From Porticoccaceae bacterium (GTDB lineage Bacteria > Pseudomonadota > Gammaproteobacteria > Pseudomonadales > Porticoccaceae): a stretch of DNA of 6,200 nt. Under the pieces are notes generated by a model. The model saw nothing but the letters and a program-made list of their open reading frames with translations. It was not told the origin of the DNA and made no database searches. Made by a program: the position numbers and the translations under genes. This document shows positions 1-5,645 of this stretch, one piece after another; the stretch's first letter is position 1, and each line of letters opens with the position of its first letter. The DNA is taken from assembly GCA_030590275.1 (NCBI GenBank), contig JAUUYV010000119.1, forward strand, positions 1 through 6,200. Reading direction: 5' to 3'.

Positions 1-74
1 CCATCATCGCCCAGGTACAGGATGAAGCCTGCGAAGGCATAGGCCAACAATTACGCTCCTTTTTTACCGACTGA
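1..74 (+). CDS. C-terminal end of an unidentified upstream gene (partial)
   Basis: Reading from base 3, the frame is open for 23 codons and ends at TGA 72-74. The visible tail begins IIAQVQDEACEG and ends LRSFFTD. The other two + frames are closed within the first 42 bases, so if a + strand gene enters from the left this must be its frame. The tail looks like a soluble, probably helical C-terminus. I do not recognise the family, and 23 residues are too few to assign a function. It ends 38 bp before the M48 protease start with no hairpin between, so read-through into the protease gene is possible. A gene-free left edge is the alternative. Confidence 0.5.
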   Translation, partial: IIAQVQDEACEGIGQQLRSFFTD

Positions 75-112
75 TTCAATACTGAATACTTAAGTGAAGC
101 TCTGATCCATTC

Positions 113-1573
113 ATGAACGAGAATTTTGCACAAGGGAAAAACCCCAGATCCAGATTTTTCCTGCTGGGCCTGATCAGTCTGTACGCATTGATACTACCGA
201 TACAAAGTATCGCCATGTCGGAAAAAAAAGCCGCTAAAATCGGCCTTGAAATGTACCAGCAAATCACCGCGAGCATGCCCATCTATCTGGAAACTCGAAT
301 CAACAAATACGTCAACGATGTTGGCCAAAAGTTGGTGGCGAATTCCGATGATCCCGAACAAAGCTATACATTTACTATTATCGACAGCCCGGATATTAAT
401 GCCTTTGCCACCCCCGGCGGATATATTTATGTCAATCGGGGACTACTCACCTTTATGAACTCAGAAGCTCAACTGGCCGCAGTGCTAGCTCACGAAATCG
501 CCCACGTCACTGAAGACCACGCCTCTCGCCAACAGCGAGCGCAACTCGGCTCCAACATCGTAACAGGCCTGGCAACCATTCTGACTCAAAGTACTGAAGT
601 AGGACGAGCCAGCGCTATGTGGGGTGCCGCCACAGTAACGGGATACGGTCGCGATATGGAGCTGGAAGCTGATCGTTTTGGAGCACAAACCATGCAAAAA
701 AGTGGCTACAATCCGCAGGCCATGATAGAAATGATCGCTCTGCTGAAAGATCAGGAGCGTTTCAGTAAAAAGAAAGCGCGAGAGTCAGGAAAAGAAACCC
801 AAACCTACCACGGACTATTTTCAAGTCACCCCCGCAACGATCAGCGCCTGCGACAAGTCATTCAAAGCGCTGGCGGTAAGGAAACAGAGCCTGGCGGTAT
901 CGACAATATCGCGCAATTTCGTATCGCCACTAATCAGTTACCCTGGGGCATAAATTTTAATGCCCAAAACACAATACTCAACCGTTTCCGTCACCCCCAG
1001 TACCGCTATCAGGTGGATTTCCCCAAAGGGTGGGAGTTTGAGGCAAACAAAAGTCAATTAAGTGCAAAAACATCCACTGCCGACACAGCAAAAGGACAGG
1101 CCATCATCACCCTGGAGCGCAAAGCCCGCACTACGGAATCTCCAGAAAAATTTATCGACACCAGACTCGGTATTCCCCGTCTAAAAAAAGCAGAACCACT
1201 TTCGCAAGCTCGTCTAAAGGGTCACACCGGTATTGCCAGTGCAAGCCTTACCGGGGGCGACGAACAACGCATCGCAGTAATTTACTACGGACGAGGTGCC
1301 TATGTGTTTACGGCTTCCTCACCTGGCCATAATCTGGCTCAGTGGGATAAGGATTTCCTCGCCATTATTCACAGCTTTCGCCCCTACTCTGCCCGCCGAG
1401 CCCAAACTACCAAAACCATCCATTATGTGAAGGCAAAACCAGGCGCCACCTATGGCAAACTCGCCCACCAATTGAAGCTCGGTGACCATGGTGAAGACGA
1501 ACTTCGACTGATCAACAACGCCTACCCTTCGGGGGAACCAAAAACTGGGCAGTGGATTAAAATTATTCGCTAA
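113..1573 (+). CDS. Exported M48 family zinc metalloprotease with LysM-like C-terminal domain
   Basis: This is a 486-residue predicted periplasmic Zn-dependent endopeptidase. Residues 15-34 form the hydrophobic core of a signal peptide, preceded by K9, R12 and R14, with plausible cleavage after SIA at 34. The M48 domain spans about 40-255. It has the HEIAH zinc motif (H127, E128, H131), the ExxxD motif ELEAD with E183 as likely third zinc ligand, and a downstream SSHP motif (H239) matching the position of the regulatory His in E. coli BepA. Residues about 290-425 form a beta-rich region of unknown role. Residues 436-486 resemble a LysM-like module (VKAKPGATY... EPKTGQWIKI) that could bind cell wall. 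Unlike BepA, no TPR region is evident, so I give no symbol. The family is associated with quality control of outer-membrane proteins; that role is inferred here. The ATG at 113 keeps the signal peptide, whereas the next in-frame ATG (194) would remove it. The ribosome site is weak. An intrinsic terminator follows. Confidence 0.9.
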   Translation: MNENFAQGKNPRSRFFLLGLISLYALILPIQSIAMSEKKAAKIGLEMYQQITASMPIYLETRINKYVNDVGQKLVANSDDPEQSYTFTIIDSPDINAFATPGGYIYVNRGLLTFMNSEAQLAAVLAHEIAHVTEDHASRQQRAQLGSNIVTGLATILTQSTEVGRASAMWGAATVTGYGRDMELEADRFGAQTMQKSGYNPQAMIEMIALLKDQERFSKKKARESGKETQTYHGLFSSHPRNDQRLRQVIQSAGGKETEPGGIDNIAQFRIATNQLPWGINFNAQNTILNRFRHPQYRYQVDFPKGWEFEANKSQLSAKTSTADTAKGQAIITLERKARTTESPEKFIDTRLGIPRLKKAEPLSQARLKGHTGIASASLTGGDEQRIAVIYYGRGAYVFTASSPGHNLAQWDKDFLAIIHSFRPYSARRAQTTKTIHYVKAKPGATYGKLAHQLKLGDHGEDELRLINNAYPSGEPKTGQWIKIIR

Positions 1574-1587
1574 TCGCTCCTTCAAAT

Positions 1588-1614
1588 CCCTTCCTTGGTA
1601 GCAGGAGGGGTTTT
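1588..1614 (+). terminator. Intrinsic terminator after the M48 protease gene
   Basis: CCCTTCC (1588-1594) pairs with GGAGGGG (1604-1610), including one G-T wobble. An extra T-A pair may close the top, leaving a loop of about 7 bases. The stem is followed at once by TTTT and then ACTT. It starts 14 bp after the protease stop codon, so it should end that transcript and separate it from the isomerase gene. The short T tract makes efficiency uncertain. Confidence 0.65.
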
Positions 1615-1674
1615 ACTTGTCCATGGGCTAAGGCTTGACCATAATGAGCGCCAGGCGAAACAGCGGAGTTCACA

Positions 1675-2181
1675 ATGGCCATACAATTGAAATCAGTGGT
1701 TGCCATTCACTACATACTCAGAGACGACGAGGGCTCCATTCTCGATGCCAGCACCGATGGCAAGCCAATGGTTTACCTGCACGGAGCAGGTAACATTATC
1801 CCGGGTCTGGAAAAAGAGCTCTTTGGTAAAACAACCAATGATAGTTTTACTGCCACTATCCCACCCGAACAAGGCTATGGTGAGCACGCCCCCGAGCTGA
1901 TACAAACCGTACCACTGGATGTTTTCCAGGAAGATCAAACCATCGAAGTCGACATGAGCTTTTCAGGTAATACACCACAGGGACCATTGCGGGTGGTGGT
2001 CACCCATATCGCCGATGGCCAGGCAACCCTCGATGCCAACCACCCAATGGCCGGTAAAACCCTGCACTTTGAAGTCACCGTCGATTCTGTACGAGAGGCA
2101 AACGAAGAAGAGCTACTACAGGGCCACCCCCATGTTGACGGCGATAGCGCTAGTCCAGATGGATGCGGTCACCAACACTAA
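1675..2181 (+). CDS. slyD: SlyD-like FKBP-type peptidyl-prolyl cis-trans isomerase
   Basis: This 168-residue cytoplasmic protein combines prolyl isomerase and chaperone activity in its family. The FKBP half has Y13, the strand around VYLHGAGNIIPGLE (33-46) and the PPEQGYGEH segment (63-71). An insert-in-flap chaperone domain follows from about 70 to 128. The chain returns to the FKBP fold with the family signature D120, N122, H123, P124, M125, A126, G127, then LHFEV. The last 20 residues carry H151, H153, C164, H166 and H168, a short version of the His/Cys-rich nickel-binding tail of E. coli SlyD. A GGAG site (1665-1668) lies 6 bases before the ATG. The gene sits between an upstream terminator and the cassette 76 bp downstream, with no terminator visible in that gap, so co-transcription with the cassette is possible. 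FkpB-type isomerases are the main alternative; the insert domain and His tail favour SlyD. Confidence 0.9.
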   Translation: MAIQLKSVVAIHYILRDDEGSILDASTDGKPMVYLHGAGNIIPGLEKELFGKTTNDSFTATIPPEQGYGEHAPELIQTVPLDVFQEDQTIEVDMSFSGNTPQGPLRVVVTHIADGQATLDANHPMAGKTLHFEVTVDSVREANEEELLQGHPHVDGDSASPDGCGHQH

Positions 2182-2211
2182 CAAAGCACGATATAACCCA
2201 ACAATCCAGCG

Positions 2212-2253
2212 CCTAAGGACCAGTACCTAAGGACCAGTATCTAAGGAATAAAC
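2212..2253 (+). repeat. 14-bp tandem repeat carrying ribosome-binding-site cores
   Basis: The unit CCTAAGGACCAGTA is present perfectly at 2212-2225 and 2226-2239. A third, diverged copy occupies 2240-2253 (TCTAAGGAATAAAC), in which the first eight bases match except for one. Each copy contains AAGGA, and the last one serves as the Shine-Dalgarno site of the protease gene starting at 2258. The repeat lies wholly within the 76-bp gap after slyD. It may be simple slippage, or a region where copy number tunes translation initiation. Confidence 0.9.
2243..2248 (+). promoter_or_regulatory. Ribosome-binding site fixing the GTG start at 2258
   Basis: AAGGAA lies 9 bases before GTG 2258. The frame has a stop (TAA 2249-2251) just upstream, and no ATG lies in-frame before the signal peptide, so this site and the GTG define the start. 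The same AAGGA core occurs 14 and 28 bases upstream in the tandem repeat. Confidence 0.75.
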
Positions 2254-2257
2254 TCCC

Positions 2258-2869
2258 GTGATCTTGCAAAAACTAGAACACTTCCTAAAAGTTACCCCGC
2301 TAAATACACGGGTTCGATATCGAATAAGCCTGCTATTGAACACCACATTATTATTTGCCGTGGCACTATCAGCACACACTGCTCTGGCAGACAGTACATC
2401 TCCCGGTAAGGTCATTGCTGGCTGGGTAGAAAAGATCTCACTATCCACTCCCGGGCAGTCCACTGGCACAAGTAAAACCGATCCAGAAATAACCGTTAAG
2501 GCCAAGCTGGATACCGGAGCAGAAACTTCCTCAATTCACGCCGAAGACATTAAAGTCTTCAAACGCGATAATAAGTACTGGGTGAAATTCACCCTGGTGC
2601 TAACAGACATCAACGAAAAAACCCACCACATCACTATGGAAAAACCCCGCCAGCATCGTGTAAAAATAAAAAATCGCGATGGTGATCACGATCGGCGCTC
2701 CATCGTCGAACTAGAGATGTGTTTTGACGGTCGCACACATACCACCTTGTTCTCGCTCGCAAATCGCTCGGAGTTTCTCTACCCGGTTTTGCTGGGCCGT
2801 CGGTTTCTAGAAGGCGTAGCAGTGATTGATTCGCAAGCAACCTTCCTCACTCTGGCTCACTGTGGCTAA
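2258..2869 (+). CDS. Exported retropepsin-like aspartic protease ('ATP-dependent zinc protease' family, RimB-related)
   Basis: This 203-residue protein starts at GTG. It has a long basic n-region (R18, R20, R22), a hydrophobic stretch at about 23-39 and probable signal cleavage after ALA (A44). The mature part carries the retropepsin motif LDTGAETSS, with D85 as the expected catalytic aspartate, and the second conserved family segment YPVLLGRRFLEG (about 175-186), with D191 following. These match the COG4067-type family still labelled 'ATP-dependent zinc protease'. The fold and motif instead point to a single-lobe aspartic protease that would dimerise to form one active site, and no zinc or ATP motif is seen. 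In Pseudomonas the related RimB removes glutamate tails added by RimK to ribosomal protein S6. This copy differs in being predicted periplasmic, so S6 is not its likely target. It is first in a cassette with the membrane protein at 2902 and the ATP-grasp ligase at 4428, suggesting cleavage of that system's product. Confidence 0.85.
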   Translation: MILQKLEHFLKVTPLNTRVRYRISLLLNTTLLFAVALSAHTALADSTSPGKVIAGWVEKISLSTPGQSTGTSKTDPEITVKAKLDTGAETSSIHAEDIKVFKRDNKYWVKFTLVLTDINEKTHHITMEKPRQHRVKIKNRDGDHDRRSIVELEMCFDGRTHTTLFSLANRSEFLYPVLLGRRFLEGVAVIDSQATFLTLAHCG

Positions 2870-2875
2870 GCCACA
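2861..2875. other. Small perfect palindrome over the protease stop codon
   Basis: TGTGGCT and AGCCACA are separated by one base. As RNA this gives a stem of about 6 bp with the UAA stop codon (2867-2869) in the loop. No T tract follows, so it is not a standard terminator. It might modulate mRNA stability or coupling to the gene starting at 2902, or be chance. Confidence 0.4.
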
Positions 2876-2901
2876 CCAACCTACTGGAAGCGAATAGACA
2901 G

Positions 2902-4431
2902 ATGCGTAATCTCGCCGTAACTTTCTGGGCCATACTGCTTATTGGGCTAGGGTTCGGCATCTATGCCTACAAGTCATCCACCTTAAACCTGCCACTGAGC
3001 CCAAAGCAAAATACCGAAGTCTGGACCGTACAGGCGCAACTCGACTTCAAAGGCACCGGAGGCCCGGCGATTCTGGATTTTTATCTACCCGGCACCATAC
3101 CCGGCTTCATCAAGCTCGATGAAAACTTCATCTCCAATCGCTTCGGTTTAGCAACAGAGCGAGCCAACGATAATCGCAAGGCCCAATGGGTGGTACGGCG
3201 AGCGAGGGGAGAGCAAACAATTTACTACCGCATCTCCATCGCTGGCTCTGATCGAGACAGTGAGTGGAATACCTTACCGGACTTCCCCCAGGCACCCGCT
3301 TACACCGAACCCTACGCATCCGCTATAAAAGGGATCATCGATGATGTACGTAAGGAGTCGGCAGATGTTTTTACCTATACTAGAGAGTTGCTTCAGCAAC
3401 TCAATGCCCCCCAGCCTAACCACAATATTAAGTTGATCCGAAACCGCGCTCACAACTCCAGGCAATGGGTAGAGGAAATCATTAACATACTGAAAGGTGT
3501 CCGCGTTCCCGCCCGGGTGCTTGGGGTTACCCCCCTAACCACTCCCGCCAACGATGTCAACCTGCAGCATATGCTGCTGGTTCACAACGGCAGTGAATGG
3601 CTAACCTTCAACCCCAACACAGCAGAATCAGGCTTGCCGGCTAATTTCCTGGTCTGGTTCGTTGGCGACAAGCCGCTTTATGCGCTAAATGGAGGGCAGG
3701 ACGCTGAAATCACTTTTTCCGTAACCAAAACCTACCGGGAAGTCATTGACGTCGCGCGCCAACGCGGCCAGCAGTTGAATTCATTACTCGTCGATTTTTC
3801 CCTGCTCGCCCTGCCCGTACAAAGCCAAAATGTTTACCGTCTGCTGCTCATGGTTCCACTAGGCGCGCTCCTGGTAGTCTTCATGCGCACCTTTGTCGGC
3901 ATTCAAACTTTTGGCACCTTTATGCCAATCCTGATTGCGCTGGCATTTCGAGAAACCCAGTTAATGTGGGGGATAATGCTGTTTACACTGATCGTTTCAA
4001 TTGGCCTGATGATCCGGTTTTACCTGGAACGTCTCATGTTATTACTGGTTCCTCGATTAACAGCCATATTAATTATTGTCGTACTCCTGATGTTACTGAT
4101 CAGTCTGGTGACCAACAAGTTTGGCGCCGAACGCACCTTATCCGTTGCACTCTTTCCTATGGTTATTCTCGCCATGACGATTGAACGCATGTCCATTACC
4201 TGGGAGGAAAACGGTGCGCGCACTGCCATTTGGCACGGCCTCGGAAGCTTATTAGTAGCCAGCCTGGGCTACCTGGTGATGACCAATCAACAATTAATCT
4301 ACATCATGTTTGTATTTCCGGAGTTTCTTCTGGTAGCGCTTGGCATCAGTTTATGGATGGGACGTTACACCGGCTATCGACTTTCCGAACTTCGCCGATT
4401 CAGAAGCATGAAAGCCGAGCAAGCCCCATGA
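2902..4431 (+). CDS. Inactive transglutaminase fused to a 7-TM domain (UUP1 / Transglut_i_TM family)
   Basis: This 509-residue inner-membrane protein has one N-terminal segment (about 4-23), a soluble region of about 285 residues, then roughly seven membrane segments (about 314-330, 337-349, 354-372, 388-403, 413-427, 444-460 and 465-486) and a basic tail. The positive-inside pattern puts the soluble region in the periplasm and both termini in the cytoplasm. The soluble region has transglutaminase-like features: a VRVPARVLG segment (200-208, compare GIPAR) and a strand with H223 followed by W233 and TFNPNT (235-240). However, the whole protein contains no cysteine, and N237 stands where active enzymes have Asp, so it cannot use the thiol mechanism. 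It more likely binds peptide or senses it for the 7-TM part. GGAAG (2886-2890) is a weak ribosome site 32 bp after the protease stop. The stop codon overlaps the next start (ATGA). Length and architecture fit the family, whose function is not established. Confidence 0.88.
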   Translation: MRNLAVTFWAILLIGLGFGIYAYKSSTLNLPLSPKQNTEVWTVQAQLDFKGTGGPAILDFYLPGTIPGFIKLDENFISNRFGLATERANDNRKAQWVVRRARGEQTIYYRISIAGSDRDSEWNTLPDFPQAPAYTEPYASAIKGIIDDVRKESADVFTYTRELLQQLNAPQPNHNIKLIRNRAHNSRQWVEEIINILKGVRVPARVLGVTPLTTPANDVNLQHMLLVHNGSEWLTFNPNTAESGLPANFLVWFVGDKPLYALNGGQDAEITFSVTKTYREVIDVARQRGQQLNSLLVDFSLLALPVQSQNVYRLLLMVPLGALLVVFMRTFVGIQTFGTFMPILIALAFRETQLMWGIMLFTLIVSIGLMIRFYLERLMLLLVPRLTAILIIVVLLMLLISLVTNKFGAERTLSVALFPMVILAMTIERMSITWEENGARTAIWHGLGSLLVASLGYLVMTNQQLIYIMFVFPEFLLVALGISLWMGRYTGYRLSELRRFRSMKAEQAP

Positions 4432-5384
4432 GCCTGCTAGCACTTCCCGGCTACCTTCGCCGCCTTGGCGTAATGGGTATCAACCAGCGCAATGCTGATT
4501 TCATCATGCGTCACAATCCTCGCAAACTCTATCCGCTGGTAGACGACAAGTTACACACCAAAAATCTGGCACTTGAAAATGACATAGCGGTACCCGAGCT
4601 CTACGGGGTGATAGAGATGCAACATCAAACCCGGGATATTACCCACATACTTGAGGGTCGCAGAGATTTTGTCATCAAGCCTGCTCACGGCAGTGGCGGT
4701 AACGGGATTCTGGTGATCGATGGACGCGTCGGTGAGAATTTTCGGAAATCCAACGGCGAGCTTTTATCCCTGGAACAGATAAGCCACCATGTATCCAATA
4801 TTCTCAGTGGAATGTACAGCTTGAGCGGAGTGGCGGACCAGGCCCTCATTGAGTACCGGGTAAAGTTTGACCCTCTGTTCAAAGATATCAGCTACCGAGG
4901 AGTTCCCGATATTCGGGTTATTGTGTTTCGTGGCCTGCCCGTGGCCGCCATGGTTCGCCTGCCTACTCGTGTGTCCGACGGTAAAGCCAATTTGCATCAG
5001 GGCGCTATGGGGATGGGCGTCAATCTAGCCACAGGTACCAGCTGTGGTGGCGTATTTCTCAACCAACTGTGCACGGTTCACCCCGATACGGGAAATACCA
5101 TCGAGGATATTACGCTTCCTGACTGGAACGATATTTTGCGTCTGGCTATTCGATGTGCCGATATCGTCAAACTGGGCTACCTGGGAGTTGATATCGTGCT
5201 CGATGACCAGCTCGGCCCACTCATGCTCGAACTCAATGCCCGTCCCGGTCTTAGCGTACAGCTCGCCAACAGGCATGGTCTATTACATAACCTGCACCAG
5301 ATTGAAGCGCTAGAGTCTATTCCCAGCAGTATAGACAGGCGACTCGCCCTGACTCAGAAACTGGCACCAACAAGCCTAAACTAA
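4428..5384 (+). CDS. RimK-like ATP-grasp ligase (alpha-L-glutamate ligase-like protein)
   Basis: This 318-residue cytoplasmic enzyme is predicted to form an amide bond between a carboxylate and an amine with ATP, through an acyl-phosphate. The N-terminus (GVMGINQRNADFI... NPRKLYPLVDDKLHTK) is typical of the RimK-related E-ligase-like family. ATP-grasp features follow: K84 with a flexible Gly loop HGSGGNG (87-93), E142 in ALIEYR as likely adenine-hinge region, D161 and R163 in PDIRVIVF, NLHQG (188-192), D255 in GVDIV, and the metal-binding ELNARPG with E268 and N270. All key residues are present, so it should be active. The ATG at 4428 overlaps the upstream stop by 4 bp and lacks a strong ribosome site, implying translational coupling. 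The frame stays open back to 4230, but that part overlaps the membrane gene and does not fit the family N-terminus. Substrate and amino acid added are unknown; glutamate is only the family label. Confidence 0.9.
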   Translation: MSLLALPGYLRRLGVMGINQRNADFIMRHNPRKLYPLVDDKLHTKNLALENDIAVPELYGVIEMQHQTRDITHILEGRRDFVIKPAHGSGGNGILVIDGRVGENFRKSNGELLSLEQISHHVSNILSGMYSLSGVADQALIEYRVKFDPLFKDISYRGVPDIRVIVFRGLPVAAMVRLPTRVSDGKANLHQGAMGMGVNLATGTSCGGVFLNQLCTVHPDTGNTIEDITLPDWNDILRLAIRCADIVKLGYLGVDIVLDDQLGPLMLELNARPGLSVQLANRHGLLHNLHQIEALESIPSSIDRRLALTQKLAPTSLN

Positions 5385-5404
5385 ACAGGGAACTATTGTT
5401 AAAT

Positions 5405-5446
5405 CAAGTATCTAAGAGATATATTGAATAAAGTAGCTTATACTTG
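5405..5446. repeat. Imperfect inverted repeat in the AT-rich gap
   Basis: CAAGTAT (5405-5411) is the exact reverse complement of ATACTTG (5440-5446). AAG (5414-5416) with CTT (5437-5439) extends the pairing past a 2-base bulge, leaving a loop of about 20 bases. It starts 21 bp after the ligase stop. No T tract follows, so it could be an operator, an mRNA 3' structure or chance. Confidence 0.45.
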
Positions 5447-5515
5447 AAAACCAGCAAAAAAACTCCTGACACATAAGTCGCGAATGACGCGCATTCAGAC
5501 TGTTAACTCGTTCAC

Positions 5516-5577
5516 GACTCGGTAAGTCCCTGGTTTGGTGGGCATCAGTGATCAGCGATAATAGTAATGACCGAGTC
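5516..5577. repeat. 8-bp inverted repeat with 46-bp spacer
   Basis: GACTCGGT (5516-5523) and ACCGAGTC (5570-5577) are perfect reverse complements. The spacer contains the palindrome TGATCA (5549-5554). It lies about 70 bp before the next start codon, where a regulatory structure or paired operator could sit. No protein or RNA family is recognised. Confidence 0.4.
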
Positions 5578-5645
5578 CATTGACTGAATAAGCTGGGCTC
5601 GTGTCTGTTACACCTTTAGAACAACCGTATTATGGAACCAAGTGC

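Larger units (their letters stand above)
5385..5645. other. Intergenic gap after the cassette, no gene seen
   Basis: This gap of 261 bp separates the ligase from the next gene. I see no convincing coding frame (the longest short ATG frame tried, at 5484, is 13 codons) and no strong intrinsic terminator. The first 80 bases are AT-rich. It holds two inverted repeats, listed separately. TATACT at 5439-5444 and TTGACT at 5580-5585 each resemble half of a sigma-70 promoter but lack a good partner element. The downstream gene may have its own promoter here. Confidence 0.5.

Noticed and set aside
88..95. Palindrome ACTTAAGT before the M48 gene
   Set aside because: Eight-base palindromes are common in AT-rich spacers and no partner site or known operator match was seen.
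1319..1585. 88-codon - strand frame over the end of the M48 protease gene
   Set aside because: It overlaps the protease's LysM-like region and shows no recognisable motif, so it is a shadow frame.
1634..1662. TTGACC at 1634-1639 as a -35 element for slyD
   Set aside because: No convincing -10 hexamer lies at 16-18 bp, although a slyD promoter is expected somewhere after the terminator.
2169..2197. Possible promoter for the cassette: TATAAC at 2192-2197
   Set aside because: The -10 element is good, but the -35 region 17-18 bp upstream matches only about half of TTGACA and lies inside the end of slyD. I cannot support it from sequence alone.
2227..2505. 92-codon - strand frame over the start of the retropepsin gene
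   Set aside because: It is antisense to the signal peptide and leader region with no motif; the + strand gene carries a recognised family signature.
4230..4427. Upstream extension of the ligase reading frame by 66 codons
   Set aside because: It overlaps the membrane protein's last membrane segments in another frame, and the family N-terminus (GVMGINQRNADFI) begins just after ATG 4428, which overlaps the upstream stop in the usual ATGA manner.
5482..5496. Small inverted repeat GAATG/CATTC with 5-base loop
   Set aside because: A 5-bp stem with no T tract is too weak to call a terminator or structured RNA.
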